From contig NZ_LMKW01000008.1 in assembly GCF_001421745.1 (NCBI RefSeq), positions 435,027 through 499,026 on the forward strand: DNA of 64,000 nucleotides. The letters are read 5' to 3'. The notes beneath the pieces are model-generated. The model made no database searches, was not told the DNA's origin, and was given only the letters and a program-made list of their open reading frames with translations. Shown here piece after piece: positions 1 to 9,136 of this stretch; the first letter of the stretch is position 1; every line of letters starts with the position of its first letter. Made by a program: the position numbers and the translations under genes. The stretch is from Sphingomonas sp. Leaf230. GTDB taxonomy: Bacteria > Pseudomonadota > Alphaproteobacteria > Sphingomonadales > Sphingomonadaceae.

Positions 1-58
1 CGCCGAAGCCGTAGCTCGCCATCGTGCCGGTCGAGAGGCGGCGGGCGGGTGCGGTCAT
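1..58 (-). CDS. MFS/GPH-type sugar-cation transporter, N-terminus only (partial)
   Basis: Only the first 19 codons are in the window. The ATG (minus strand, 56-58) overlaps the TGA stop of the preceding dehydrogenase gene as ATGA, so the two are probably cotranscribed and translationally coupled. The visible peptide starts MTAPARRLSTGTMASYGFG. It resembles the N-terminus of glycoside-pentoside-hexuronide/major facilitator transporters, which begin with a short basic tail followed by a Gly-rich first membrane segment. This is a family guess from a very short sequence; the rest of the gene lies outside the window. Confidence 0.4.
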   Translation of the reverse strand, partial: MTAPARRLSTGTMASYGFG

Positions 59-882
59 TTCAGTTTGTCGAGCAGCGCGAACAGCGAGGGTTGCGCGGGG
101 TCCCAGCTTGGCCGCGTGCCGATCGTCATGCCCCCGTCGACGAGGATGTGCGTGCCGGTGATGAAGCTCGCATCGTCGCTCGCGAGGAACGCGACCGCGG
201 CGGCGATGTCGTCGCCGGTGCCGGGGCGGCGGATCGGCTGCGCGTCGGCGGCGATGTGCGCGATCATCGCATCGGCCTGCGTCGTCTTGGCGGCGTCGAG
301 TTCGAGCGTGCGCGTGAAGATGTTGGTGACGATGAAGCCGGGGACGACCGCGTTCACGCGGATCCTGTGCTGCGCGAGATCGGCGGCGGCCTGCTTGGTC
401 AGGTGGAGGACGCCGGCCTTGGCGGTGGAATAGGCGGTCGGCGCATAGCCGGTGCCGAGCGCGGACACCGAGGAGGTGTTGACGATCGCGCCGCCGCCGC
501 GCTTGGCCATCAGCGGTGCCGCGTACCGGATGCCGAGCGCGACCGAGCGGAGGAGGAGCGCCTGCGTGCGGTCCCAATCCTCCGGGGAAATCTCGCCGAT
601 CGGGTCGCGTGAGCCGCCCGCGCCGGCATTGTTGAACAGGATGTCGAGCCCGCCCGCATCGTCGGCGGTCTGCATCAGCGCCTCGATATCGCCCGCCTGG
701 AGCACGTCGGTGCGCTGGAACAGGATGCGGCCACCCGAGGCGTCGGCGAGCGCGTGGCCGCCGGTCTCGTCGATGTCGCCGATCAGGACGGTGGCGCCTT
801 CGTCGGCGAGTCGCAACGCGGTCGCTCGGCCGATGCCGGACGCGCCGCCGGTCACGACCGCACGCTTGCCTGAAAACTTCAC
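55..882 (-). CDS. SDR family NAD(P)-dependent oxidoreductase
   Basis: A classical short-chain dehydrogenase of about 275 residues, a normal family length. It has the cofactor motif TGGASGIG near the N-terminus, a conserved D after beta-3 (GDID), the NNAG motif, and the catalytic Ser and YSTAK (Tyr-x3-Lys). The C-terminal DGG segment is typical. The substrate cannot be read from sequence; hydroxyacyl, sterol and sugar alcohols are all possible. I chose a GTG start at 882 because AGGAGAG lies 5-7 bases upstream; an in-frame ATG at 900 is the alternative and overlaps that ribosome site. The stop overlaps the start of a probable transporter gene, which suggests catabolism of an imported compound. 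Confidence 0.87.
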   Translation of the reverse strand: MKFSGKRAVVTGGASGIGRATALRLADEGATVLIGDIDETGGHALADASGGRILFQRTDVLQAGDIEALMQTADDAGGLDILFNNAGAGGSRDPIGEISPEDWDRTQALLLRSVALGIRYAAPLMAKRGGGAIVNTSSVSALGTGYAPTAYSTAKAGVLHLTKQAAADLAQHRIRVNAVVPGFIVTNIFTRTLELDAAKTTQADAMIAHIAADAQPIRRPGTGDDIAAAVAFLASDDASFITGTHILVDGGMTIGTRPSWDPAQPSLFALLDKLK

Positions 883-1014
883 ACGCTCTCTCCTGCTCAT
901 TTTTGCGAGCATAGTACGGGCTTTGCACTCGTCAATGACGGCTCGTTCGAAAAACGGGTTTGCGGCGGACGGCGCGCGGCGATACCAAGCGGCCAAACAT
1001 TCGGAGGATGCGTG

Positions 1015-1803
1015 ATGGATACGACCAACCTGTTCCGGCTCGATGGCCGCGTCGCGCTCATCACCGGCGGCAGCCGCGGGATCGGCAAGATGATCGCCGC
1101 GGGCTTCATCGCGCAGGGGGCGAAGGTGTATATCTCGTCGCGCAAGGCCGATGTGTGCGAGGCGGCGGCCGCGGAACTCGGGCCGAACTGCATCGCGTTG
1201 CCGCAGGACGTCTCGACGGTGGCGGGGTGCAAGGCATTGGCCGCGCAGTTCGCCGAGCATGAATCGAAGCTCGATATCCTCGTGAACAACGCGGGCGCGG
1301 CGTGGGGCGTGCCGTTCGAGGAGTTTTCGGAGGTCGGCTGGGACAAGGTCATGGACCTGAACGTCAAGTCGCCGTTCTTCCTGACGCAGGCGCTGCATGC
1401 CGCGCTGAAGGCTTCGGGATCGCGCGCGAAGCCTGCGAAGGTGATCAACATCACGTCGATCGACGGCCAGCGGCTGAACCCGTGGGAGACGTACAGCTAT
1501 CACGCGTCGAAGTCGGCGCTGATCTATCTGACGAAGCGGATGGCGGCGCGGCTGGTGACGGATTCGATCAACGTCACGTCGATCGCACCGGGGGCGTTCG
1601 CGAGCGACATGAACAAGGCGGCGCGCGATCACGGCGATGCGGTCGCGCAGGGGATTCCGGCGAAGCGCGTAGGTGTGGACGAGGACATGGCCGGCGCGGC
1701 GATTTATCTCGCCAGCCGCGCGGGGGATTACGTGATCGGGGAGACGATCACGGTGGACGGCGGCCTCGTGCATGCGTCGCTAGGCACAAGCATCGACGCC
1801 TAA
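1015..1803 (+). CDS. SDR family oxidoreductase (3-oxoacyl reductase / RhlG-like)
   Basis: Short-chain dehydrogenase of 262 residues, transcribed divergently from the first SDR. It has TGGSRGIG for NAD(P) binding, SRKAD after beta-2 (an Arg that often favours NADP), NNAG, and the catalytic YHASK. Overall it resembles the RhlG / gluconate 5-dehydrogenase / 3-ketoacyl reductase branch; the exact substrate is not decidable here. GGAGG at 1003-1007 is well placed for the ATG at 1015; a GTG directly before it (1012) is a less likely start. The 130-bp gap between the divergent SDR genes must hold both promoters, but I see no clear consensus boxes. Confidence 0.87.
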   Translation: MDTTNLFRLDGRVALITGGSRGIGKMIAAGFIAQGAKVYISSRKADVCEAAAAELGPNCIALPQDVSTVAGCKALAAQFAEHESKLDILVNNAGAAWGVPFEEFSEVGWDKVMDLNVKSPFFLTQALHAALKASGSRAKPAKVINITSIDGQRLNPWETYSYHASKSALIYLTKRMAARLVTDSINVTSIAPGAFASDMNKAARDHGDAVAQGIPAKRVGVDEDMAGAAIYLASRAGDYVIGETITVDGGLVHASLGTSIDA

Positions 1804-1810
1804 CTTCTGC

Positions 1811-1960
1811 GTCCCTCGCCCCTCCGGGGAGAGGGAGGGAGGAGCGCTTGCGACGGAAGGGAGAGGGGCTTTGGGATGAAGCGTCCCGAGCCTCACTCCC
1901 CTCTCCCTTCCCACGGCAAGTACCGCGGGCCCCTTCCCTCTCCCCGTAGGGGCGAGGGGG
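1811..1960. repeat. Dispersed palindromic element, family F1, copy 1
   Basis: 150-bp imperfect palindrome. The outer arms contain CCTCGCCCCTNCGGGGAGAGG and its complement near 1940-1958, with further inner complementary C/T-rich and G/A-rich blocks. A second copy with almost the same sequence throughout is at 12290-12440. Both copies sit between the 3' ends of convergent genes (here the SDR and maeB), so the RNA hairpin could act as a two-way terminator. Such elements have no ORF and probably spread as non-autonomous repeats. Confidence 0.85.
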
Positions 1961-1961
1961 T

Positions 1962-4217
1962 TTAGCGCGCTATGCCGCCAGCCGCGAGAACGGCCAGCGT
2001 CACCAGTTCGCTCGCCGTGCTTGTCATCGGCGCAACCTGCACCGGCTTCTCCATCCCGATCAGCATCGGGCCAATCACCGAATCCCCGCCTAGTTCTCGG
2101 AGCAGTTTCGCCGAGATATGCGCCGACTGGAGCCCCGGCATAATCAGCACGTTCGCCGGCCCCGACAGCCGCGCAAACGGATAGTTCGCCAACTGCTTCG
2201 GGTTGAGCGCAACGTCGGGCGCCATCTCGCCTTCATACTCGAACCCGACCTTCCGCCCGTCGAGCACCGTCACCGCATCACGGATATTGTCGAGCCATTC
2301 GCCCTTCGGATTGCCGAAGTTCGAATAGCTCAGGAACGCCACGCGCGGCTCATGCCCCATCCGCCGCGCGACCGCCGCGGTCTGCTCGGCAAAATCGGCC
2401 AACTGCTCGGCAGTCGGGCGTTCGTTGACCGTCGTGTCGGCGATGAACACCGTGTGGCTCTGGCCCACCAGCAGGTGGATACCGAACGGCGTCTTCCCCG
2501 CCGCCGGATCGATCACGCGATAAATCTGGCGCATCGTCTCGCCGTAGGTGCGCGTGATGCCGGTGATCATCGCGTCGCCTTCACCGAGCTGGAGCAGCAG
2601 CGCGCCGAAGATGTTGCGGTCCTGGTTGACCATCCGCTCGCAATCGCGGCGCAGGTAACCGCGACGCTGGAGCCGCGAATACAGGAAGTCGACCATCCGC
2701 GGCACGAGCGGCGAGACGCGGCTGTTGTGGAGTTCGAAGCTCTCGGGATCGGTGACGCCGAGCGCACGCAACCGGTCAGGCACGTCGTCGCGACCGACCA
2801 GCACCGGCGTGCCGTAGCCGCCTTCCTTGAACGCGATCGCGGCGCGCAGGACGACCTCTTCCTCCCCTTCCGCGAAAATCACGCGCTTGGGATGCGCGCG
2901 GGCGCCTTCGTACGCCATCGACAGGACCGAGGTGGTCGGGTTGAGCCGCGCGCGCAACGAATGCCGATACGCTTCGATATCGAGGATCGGCTTGGTCGCG
3001 ACGCCAGACGCCATTGCGGCCTTGGCGACCGCGACGGGCACGACTTCCATCAAGCGCGGATCGAACGGCGCGGGGATGATGTACGCCGGGCCGAAGCTGT
3101 GGCTGACGCCGTACGCCGCCGCGACTTCCTCGGGCACGCGTTCGCGCGCGAGTTCAGCGATGGCGTTGGCGGCGGCGATCTTCATCGCGTCGTTGATGCC
3201 GGTCGCGCGAACGTCGAGCGCACCGCGGAAGATGAACGGGAAGCCGAGCACGTTGTTGACCTGGTTCGGATAATCCGAGCGGCCGGTCGCGACGATCGCA
3301 TCGGGGCGCGCGGCCATCGCCAGTTCGGGGCGAATCTCCGGCTCGGGGTTGGCCATCGCGAAGATGATCGGCGCGGGGGCCATGTCCTTGACCATCTCCG
3401 GCGTCAGCGAGCCTGCCGCAGAGAGCCCCAGGAACACGTCGGCACCGACCAGCGCCTCGGTCAGCGTGCGCGTTTCGGTCACCGCCGCGTGCGCCGACTT
3501 CCACTGGTCGACGCCCTCGCGCCCCTGGTAGATCACGCCCTTGCGATCGCACAGGATGACGTTGTCGCCGCGCACGCCCATCGCCTTGACGAGTTCGGTG
3601 CAGGCGATCGCCGCGGCGCCGGCGCCGTTGACGACGATCTTGACCTCGGACAGTTTCCGCCCCGTCAACAAACACGCGTTGATCAGCCCGGCGGCGGTGA
3701 TGATCGCGGTACCGTGCTGGTCGTCATGGAAGACCGGGATGTTCATGCGTTCGCGCAGAGCCTGCTCGATGATGAAGCATTCGGGGGCCTTGATGTCCTC
3801 GAGATTGATCCCGCCGAAGGTTGGCTCCATCAGCTCGACCGCATCGATGAAGCGGTTCACGTCCTCGGTCTTCAGCTCGATGTCGATCGCGTCGACGTCG
3901 GCAAAGCGCTTGAAGAGAACGGCCTTGCCTTCCATCACCGGCTTGGAGGCGAGCGGCCCGAGATTGCCCATGCCGAGGATCGCGGTGCCGTTCGAGATCA
4001 CCGCGACGAGGTTTCCCTTCGCCGTATAGTCGTAGACGGTCGCGGGATCGTCGTAGATCGCCTGCACCGGCACCGCGACACCGGGCGAATAGGCGAGCGC
4101 GAGGTCGCGCTGCGTCGCCATCGGCTTGGAGGCGATGATCTCGATCTTCCCCGGGCGGCCTTCCGAGTGGAAGAGCAAAGCTTCGCGTTCGGAAAATTGC
4201 AGCGTTTCGTCGGACAT
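1962..4217 (-). CDS. maeB: NADP-dependent malic enzyme with C-terminal phosphotransacetylase-like domain
   Basis: Oxidative decarboxylation of malate to pyruvate, supplying NADPH and linking the TCA cycle to gluconeogenesis or acetyl-CoA. At 751 residues it has the usual MaeB length. An N-terminal malic enzyme region (about 1-430) includes YSPGVA, VISNGTAILG and the metal/substrate site FHDDQHGTA, followed by the nucleotide-binding VNGAGAAA. The C-terminal ~320 residues form a phosphotransacetylase-like domain, generally regulatory (acetyl-CoA) in this family. It is divergent from mutS, with a palindromic repeat in the spacer, and converges on an SDR gene across repeat family F1. Confidence 0.96.
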   Translation of the reverse strand: MSDETLQFSEREALLFHSEGRPGKIEIIASKPMATQRDLALAYSPGVAVPVQAIYDDPATVYDYTAKGNLVAVISNGTAILGMGNLGPLASKPVMEGKAVLFKRFADVDAIDIELKTEDVNRFIDAVELMEPTFGGINLEDIKAPECFIIEQALRERMNIPVFHDDQHGTAIITAAGLINACLLTGRKLSEVKIVVNGAGAAAIACTELVKAMGVRGDNVILCDRKGVIYQGREGVDQWKSAHAAVTETRTLTEALVGADVFLGLSAAGSLTPEMVKDMAPAPIIFAMANPEPEIRPELAMAARPDAIVATGRSDYPNQVNNVLGFPFIFRGALDVRATGINDAMKIAAANAIAELARERVPEEVAAAYGVSHSFGPAYIIPAPFDPRLMEVVPVAVAKAAMASGVATKPILDIEAYRHSLRARLNPTTSVLSMAYEGARAHPKRVIFAEGEEEVVLRAAIAFKEGGYGTPVLVGRDDVPDRLRALGVTDPESFELHNSRVSPLVPRMVDFLYSRLQRRGYLRRDCERMVNQDRNIFGALLLQLGEGDAMITGITRTYGETMRQIYRVIDPAAGKTPFGIHLLVGQSHTVFIADTTVNERPTAEQLADFAEQTAAVARRMGHEPRVAFLSYSNFGNPKGEWLDNIRDAVTVLDGRKVGFEYEGEMAPDVALNPKQLANYPFARLSGPANVLIMPGLQSAHISAKLLRELGGDSVIGPMLIGMEKPVQVAPMTSTASELVTLAVLAAGGIAR

Positions 4218-4299
4218 GGGCGGGCCTCGCGCGGTCGTTGGGTTTGGAGGACCTTCTAGGCAGGCGGTCGCCGTTCGTCACCCCGGACACTTCGCCCAT

Positions 4300-4380
4300 G
4301 TTCTCCTGCGAACGCAGGAGCCCAGGATCAAGCAGCGCTGTCCCCTGGAAAACTGGACTCCTGCGTTCGCAGGAGAACGG
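4300..4380. repeat. Dispersed palindromic element, family F7, copy 1
   Basis: Arms TTCTCCTGCGAACGCAGGAG at 4301-4320 and the complementary sequence at 4357-4376, enclosing about 36 bp. Each arm is itself a small palindrome around CGAACG/CGTTCG. It lies in the spacer between the divergent maeB and mutS genes. A related element (TTCCCTCGCGAACGCGGG arms) is at 47200-47281. Confidence 0.8.
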
Positions 4381-4422
4381 CACCGGATGACGCGGCGACA
4401 AACTCCCGCTAGATCGACGCCG

Positions 4423-7026
4423 ATGTCGCACCCCGCCCCCACCCCCATGATGACGCAGTATCTCGGTCTGAAGGCGGAGGCGCAGGACTGCCTGTTGTTC
4501 TACCGGATGGGCGATTTCTTCGAACTGTTCATGGACGATGCGCGGATCGCGGCGGGGGTGCTCGACATCGCGCTGACTGCACGCGGTGAGCATGAGGGCA
4601 AGCCGATCCCGATGTGCGGCGTGCCCGTGCATGCAGCGACGGTGTACCTGCAACGGCTGATCAAGGCCGGCCACCGCGTCGCGATCGCCGAGCAGGTCGA
4701 GAGCCCGGCGGAAGCCAAGGCGCGCGGCGGCTCGAAGGCGCTCGTCGCACGCGCGATCGTGCGGGTGGTGACGGCGGGCACGCTGACCGAGGAAGCGCTG
4801 CTCGACGCGCGCTCGGACAATTGGTGCGTGGCGATCGGCGAGGCGGGCGGGTCGGTCGCGATCGCCGCGGCGGACGTGTCGACCGGGCGCTTCGAGATCG
4901 TCGAGGTTGCAGGCGACGCGGTCGAGGCGGAACTCGCGCGGCTCGGCGCGGCCGAAGTCGTGGCATCGGAGGCGAGCGCTTTCGAGGAAGCCGCTACCAC
5001 GTTGCGCCCCAAGACCGACTTCGACAGCGGCGCGGGCGAGGCTCGGCTGAAGCGACTGTACGGCGTGGCGACGCTCGACGGGTTCGGACAGTTCGGCCGC
5101 GCGGGGCTCGCCGCAGCCGGAGGCCTGGTCGCGTATCTGGAGCATAATGCGAAGGGCACGATGCCCTTCCTCCGCCCCCCGCGGATCGGGCGTGCGGCGG
5201 AGACGATGGCGATCGACGCGGCCACCCGCGAAAGCCTGGAGCTGACCTGCACCACCGGCGGCGTGCGCAAAGGGAGCCTACTCGACGCGGTCGACCGGAC
5301 CGTGACGGGAGCCGGCGCGCGGTTGCTCGGCGCGGATCTCGGCGCACCATTGATGGACAAGGCGGCGATCGATGCGCGGCTCGATCTGGTGCGGCTGTTC
5401 CACGACGATCAAGCGGCGCGCGAGCGGCTGCGCTCGACCTTGCGCGCGATGCCGGACATCGGCCGCGCGCTCGGGCGACTCGCGGCGGGGCGCGGCGGCC
5501 CGCGCGATCTCGGGCAGCTACGCGACGGGCTCGACGGCGCGTGGAGCCTCGGCGAGCGGATGGATGCGATCGTCGATCCGCCGGTGCTGCTCCGGGACAT
5601 CGCGCCAAGGTTGCGCGGACACGGCGCGCTGATCGACCTGCTCAAGCGCGCGCTGGTGCCGTCGCCGCCGATCGAGGCATCCGACGGCGGCTATATCGCG
5701 GCAGGCTATGACGCCGCGCTCGACGATCTGCGCGATGCAGGCGCTGGCGGGCGGCGCGCGATCGCCGCGTTGGAGGCGGAGTTCCGCACCACGACCGGCG
5801 TCACCGCGCTGAAGATCCGCCACAACGGCGTGCTCGGCTATCATGTCGAGGTCCCCGCGCGCGCGGCGGATCCGCTGATGAAGCCCGAAAGCGGCTTCAC
5901 GCATCGCCAGACGCTCGCGGGCGTGGTCCGGTTCAATACCCCTGCGCTGCACGAGGTCGCGGCGAAGGTGTCGCAGTCGGGCGCGCATGCACTGGCCGCG
6001 GAGGCGGCGCATCTGGAGGAATTGACCGCGCAAGCCCTCGCCGGGCGCGAGGCGATCGCCGCAACCGCGGATGCGCTCGCGCGGTTGGACGTCGCGGCAG
6101 GGCTGGCGGAGCGTGCAGCGGAAGGCGCCTGGGCGCGGCCGTCGCTCGTGGATCACGCATGCTTCGAGATCGAGGGCGGGCGGCATCCGGTGGTCGAGGC
6201 AGCGGTGGCGAAGTCGGGCGACCGGTTCGTCGCCAACGACTGCAATCTGTCGGAGAGTTCGCGGCTGTGGCTCGTCACCGGCCCGAACATGGGCGGTAAA
6301 TCGACCTTCCTCCGCCAGAACGCGCTGATCGCCGTCCTCGCGCAGGCCGGGTCGTACGTGCCCGCGACCAAGGCCACGCTGGGGCTGGTCGACCGCCTGT
6401 TCAGCCGCGTCGGTGCCTCGGACAACCTCGCACGCGGGCGCTCGACGTTCATGGTCGAGATGGTCGAGACCGCGGCGATCCTCGCGCAGGCAACGCCGCG
6501 GTCGTTCGTGATCCTCGACGAGGTCGGGCGCGGAACGTCGACCTATGACGGGCTCGCAATCGCCTGGGCGGTGGTCGAGGCGATCCACGAGGACAACCGA
6601 TGCCGGTGCCTGTTCGCTACGCACTATCATGAGCTGACGCGGCTGGCGGAGCGGTGCGAGGCGCTGTCGCTGCACCACGTCCGCGCGCGCGAGTGGAAGG
6701 GGGAGCTGGTGCTGCTCCACGAACTCGCGGATGGGCCGGCTGATCGGAGTTACGGGCTGGCGGTCGCGCGGTTGGCAGGGATGTCGCCGGTGACGGTGGC
6801 GCGCGCGAAGGCGGTGCTGGCGAAACTCGAAGCCGGGCGCGCGAAGACGGGTGGGCTCGCGGCGGGGTTGGATGACTTGCCGCTGTTCGCCGCCGCCGCG
6901 CAGGTCGAGGAGGCGGCGTGCGACGTGCTGCGCGAGGATCTGGCGAAACTCGATATCGACGCGATGAGCCCGCGCGATGCGCTGGACGCGCTGTACCGGT
7001 TGAAGGCCTTGGCGAACGAGGGGTAG
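4423..7026 (+). CDS. mutS: DNA mismatch repair protein MutS
   Basis: Mismatch-recognition ATPase of 867 residues, close to the E. coli protein. The N-terminal mismatch-binding domain shows the expected motif around YRMGDFFELF (Phe and Glu contacting the mispair). The C-terminal ABC-type ATPase has Walker A GPNMGGKST (about residue 620), a Walker B/signature block DEVGRGTSTYDG, and the following ATHYHEL histidine motif. The start is uncertain: ATG 4423 (MSHPAP...) or the double ATG at 4447/4450. No strong ribosome site is visible for either. Upstream sequence in the same frame runs into the F7 repeat and antisense to maeB, so it is not coding. Confidence 0.96.
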   Translation: MSHPAPTPMMTQYLGLKAEAQDCLLFYRMGDFFELFMDDARIAAGVLDIALTARGEHEGKPIPMCGVPVHAATVYLQRLIKAGHRVAIAEQVESPAEAKARGGSKALVARAIVRVVTAGTLTEEALLDARSDNWCVAIGEAGGSVAIAAADVSTGRFEIVEVAGDAVEAELARLGAAEVVASEASAFEEAATTLRPKTDFDSGAGEARLKRLYGVATLDGFGQFGRAGLAAAGGLVAYLEHNAKGTMPFLRPPRIGRAAETMAIDAATRESLELTCTTGGVRKGSLLDAVDRTVTGAGARLLGADLGAPLMDKAAIDARLDLVRLFHDDQAARERLRSTLRAMPDIGRALGRLAAGRGGPRDLGQLRDGLDGAWSLGERMDAIVDPPVLLRDIAPRLRGHGALIDLLKRALVPSPPIEASDGGYIAAGYDAALDDLRDAGAGGRRAIAALEAEFRTTTGVTALKIRHNGVLGYHVEVPARAADPLMKPESGFTHRQTLAGVVRFNTPALHEVAAKVSQSGAHALAAEAAHLEELTAQALAGREAIAATADALARLDVAAGLAERAAEGAWARPSLVDHACFEIEGGRHPVVEAAVAKSGDRFVANDCNLSESSRLWLVTGPNMGGKSTFLRQNALIAVLAQAGSYVPATKATLGLVDRLFSRVGASDNLARGRSTFMVEMVETAAILAQATPRSFVILDEVGRGTSTYDGLAIAWAVVEAIHEDNRCRCLFATHYHELTRLAERCEALSLHHVRAREWKGELVLLHELADGPADRSYGLAVARLAGMSPVTVARAKAVLAKLEAGRAKTGGLAAGLDDLPLFAAAAQVEEAACDVLREDLAKLDIDAMSPRDALDALYRLKALANEG

Positions 7027-7046
7027 CCCTCCAACGATGTATAGCC

Positions 7047-7166
7047 CCGTCATGCCGGACCCTTCGACTAGCTCAGGAGAGCCTCGTTCCGGCATCCACC
7101 GTTCCGCACATTCGAGAGAATTGAGTGCGCGGGACGGTGGGCCCCGGCCTCCGCCAGGGTGACGGA
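7047..7166. repeat. Dispersed palindromic element, family F4 (CCGTCATGCCGG type)
   Basis: Starts CCGTCATGCCGGACCC and ends with the approximate complement GGGTGACGG, with inner arms around CATCCACCGTTCCGC and GCGGGACGGTGGGCCCC. Related copies are at 18181-18280, 60803-60898 and 62242-62341. With the adjacent F3 copy it accounts for most of the 375-bp gap between mutS and the CDF gene (7027-7401); I see no gene in that gap. Confidence 0.75.
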
Positions 7167-7190
7167 GTGAGTTGGTGGCAAGGTAAGCTG

Positions 7191-7302
7191 CTCCCCTCCC
7201 TGGAAGGGAGGGGTTGGGGGTGGGTCGGGTCCCGCATGTCCTTACGGTTGCGGCAAAAACGCGCCAACCAACCCCCTGCCCCTCCCTTTCAGGGAGGGGG
7301 GA
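7191..7302. repeat. Dispersed palindromic element, family F3, copy 1
   Basis: Terminal arms CTCCCCTCCCTGGAAGGGAG and CTCCCTTTCAGGGAGGGGG, with the internal pair TTGGGGGTGGGTCGG / CCAACCAACCCC. Other family F3 copies are at 11161-11271, 40884-40995 and 44401-44505. Confidence 0.83.
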
Positions 7303-7401
7303 CCGTTACGTGATTGGCTACGTGCGAGAATGTCTCCCGCGTCCTAGTATCTCACGATACGTCGATGCTACGCGGCGGCCGGATTTAGCGGAGCGCGGGC
7401 T

Positions 7402-8361
7402 TTGGGCGGACATCATCACGGGCACGACCACGGCCATTCGCATGGTCACTCACACTCCCATGGCGGGCATGGCCACAGCCACGCCCCGGCCTCGTTCGAC
7501 CGCGCCTTCGCGATCGGCATCGGCCTCAACATCGTCTTCGTCGTCGTCGAAGCGATCGTCGGCCTGCGGATCGACTCGGTCGCGCTGCTCGCCGACGCGG
7601 GCCATAACCTGTGCGACGTACTCGGCCTCGTCGTCGCCTGGGGCGGCACGATGCTCGCGCGCACCGCACCGACCAAGCGCTACACTTACGGGCTGAAGGG
7701 CTCGACGATCCTCGCCGCGCTGGCCAACGCGCTGCTGCTGCTGGTCGCACTCGGCGCGATCGTGCTGGAGGCGTCGCAGCGCTTTTCCGATCCCGCCCCC
7801 ACCGCCGGCCTGACCGTGTCGATGGTCGCGGGCATCGGCATCGCCGTCAACGCGTTCACCGCCTGGATGTTCGCACGCGGCCGCAAGGGCGACGTCAATA
7901 TCCGCGGCGCGTACCTCCACATGGCCGCCGACGCGCTGGTGTCCGCGGGCGTGGTGATCGCCGGCTTCGTGATCTGGCGCACCGGCCTTACCTGGATCGA
8001 CCCCGCGGTGAGCATCGTCATCGCGGTCCTGATCTTCTGGCAGACCTGGGGCCTGCTCCGCGAAACCGTCGAGATGTCGCTGTCCGCCGTCCCCCGCGGA
8101 ATCGAGTTCGACCATGTCGACGAGGCGCTGTGCGGCCTGCCCGGCGTCACCGAGATCCACGATCTCCACATCTGGCCGATGAGCACCACCGAACCCGTCC
8201 TCACCGCACACCTCGTGATGCCCGCCGGCCACCCTGGCGACCAATTCCTCAGCGACGCCAGGACGATGCTCCACGACAAATTCGGGATCGGCCACGCCAC
8301 GTTGCAGGTCGAGACCGGCCACGGCCACGACTGCTCGATGGCCAGCCCCGACAAGGTCTGA
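7402..8361 (+). CDS. Cation diffusion facilitator (Zn/Co-type metal exporter), His-rich N-terminus
   Basis: 319-residue inner-membrane metal/proton antiporter of the CDF family (CzcD/DmeF/ZitB group). The first ~30 residues are a histidine-rich metal-binding tail (about 11 His in GHDHGHSHGHSHSHGGHGH). Six membrane segments follow, with the metal-site motifs ADAGHNLCD (segment 2) and HMAADALVS (segment 5), and a C-terminal cytoplasmic domain ending HGHDCS. The start appears to be TTG at 7402, because GGC GGA CAT CAT begins the His tail immediately after it and no upstream ATG is in frame. A GGAG-like site lies about 8 bases upstream. Zinc is the most likely substrate; cobalt or nickel are possible. 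Confidence 0.9.
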   Translation: MGGHHHGHDHGHSHGHSHSHGGHGHSHAPASFDRAFAIGIGLNIVFVVVEAIVGLRIDSVALLADAGHNLCDVLGLVVAWGGTMLARTAPTKRYTYGLKGSTILAALANALLLLVALGAIVLEASQRFSDPAPTAGLTVSMVAGIGIAVNAFTAWMFARGRKGDVNIRGAYLHMAADALVSAGVVIAGFVIWRTGLTWIDPAVSIVIAVLIFWQTWGLLRETVEMSLSAVPRGIEFDHVDEALCGLPGVTEIHDLHIWPMSTTEPVLTAHLVMPAGHPGDQFLSDARTMLHDKFGIGHATLQVETGHGHDCSMASPDKV

Positions 8362-8367
8362 CGCGCG

Positions 8368-9015
8368 TCAGATAAAGTGAAAGTCCGCCTTCGCACGGCT
8401 GGTTTCGCCTTCCAGCGCCTGGTCGCGGTAGGGCCCGTCGCGGTCGACCCAGTGCAGGAAGAGATGCGCCGACCAGCCGTTAGGGTTTGGCGTCATCCGG
8501 CCGTGGCGGTGATGCACGCCCTGGTACAGGACCGCATCGCCGACCTCCATCGCGATTCCCGCATATGGTTCCGCGCCGAAGTCGTCGGTAACGCGCGCAC
8601 TCGGCTCGGTCCGCTCCGTGCCGACCTCCAGATCCCAGGGCGCGCCGTCGCTGTAATCGAGCGTCATCGACAGGCTGTGCTCGCATGCCTGGCGGTCCGA
8701 ATGCACCATGCAGACGTCGCCCTCGCGGTAGATCCGGAAATAATCATAGGTCGGCAACAGGTCGCGCCCGACGAGCTGGCTGACGATCGGCGTCAGTCCC
8801 CAGAGGAATTGCAGCATCGGCGGATATTGCCGACCGTAAACCTCGAACGCGGCACGCTTCAGCAGATTGGGATGCTGCGTGACACCGCTAAGGTCGACCC
8901 GGTCCAGCGCCAGATCCTGCTTGAGCCGGCGCAGGAAAGCATCGGTCACCTCGACCGGTATCAGTCCGCGAAGATGCGCGAACCCGTTGTCACGATAGTT
9001 GCCGTCGACCTTCAT
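8368..9015 (-). CDS. Non-haem Fe(II)/2-oxoglutarate oxygenase-like protein
   Basis: 215-residue soluble protein, convergent with the CDF gene (only 6 bp between stops). It has the layout of the cupin-fold Fe(II) dioxygenases: an HSD metal-binding pair within VCMVHSDRQACEHS, a strand-rich middle (SMTLDYSDG), and a distal histidine with a nearby basic residue in HHRHGR. The C-terminus reads FLHWVDRDGPYRDQ. The substrate is unknown; phytanoyl-CoA dioxygenase or prolyl-hydroxylase-like relatives are possible. I chose ATG 9015; an in-frame TTG at 9105 would add 30 residues with no family-like sequence. Confidence 0.65.
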   Translation of the reverse strand: MKVDGNYRDNGFAHLRGLIPVEVTDAFLRRLKQDLALDRVDLSGVTQHPNLLKRAAFEVYGRQYPPMLQFLWGLTPIVSQLVGRDLLPTYDYFRIYREGDVCMVHSDRQACEHSLSMTLDYSDGAPWDLEVGTERTEPSARVTDDFGAEPYAGIAMEVGDAVLYQGVHHRHGRMTPNPNGWSAHLFLHWVDRDGPYRDQALEGETSRAKADFHFI

Positions 9016-9136
9016 CGCTCGATTGCTATCGGCCGGCGCAAACCGGTGCAAGCCCTCCGCCAGCCGCACGAAAGCCGAAGAATGAACTTTTACGGAGTGG
9101 CGCAAGTTACACCGGCATAGATCAGGAGATTATCCC

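Noticed and set aside
883..1773. Long N-terminal extension of the first SDR on the minus strand, giving a 572-residue frame
   Set aside because: The extra residues are antisense to the second SDR gene and Arg/His-rich shadow sequence; the SDR fold begins at the SD-supported GTG 882.
2118..4259. 713-codon open frame on the plus strand opposite maeB
   Set aside because: Antisense shadow of a high-GC gene; the Arg/Asp/His-rich translation has no domain, and maeB motifs on the minus strand are intact.
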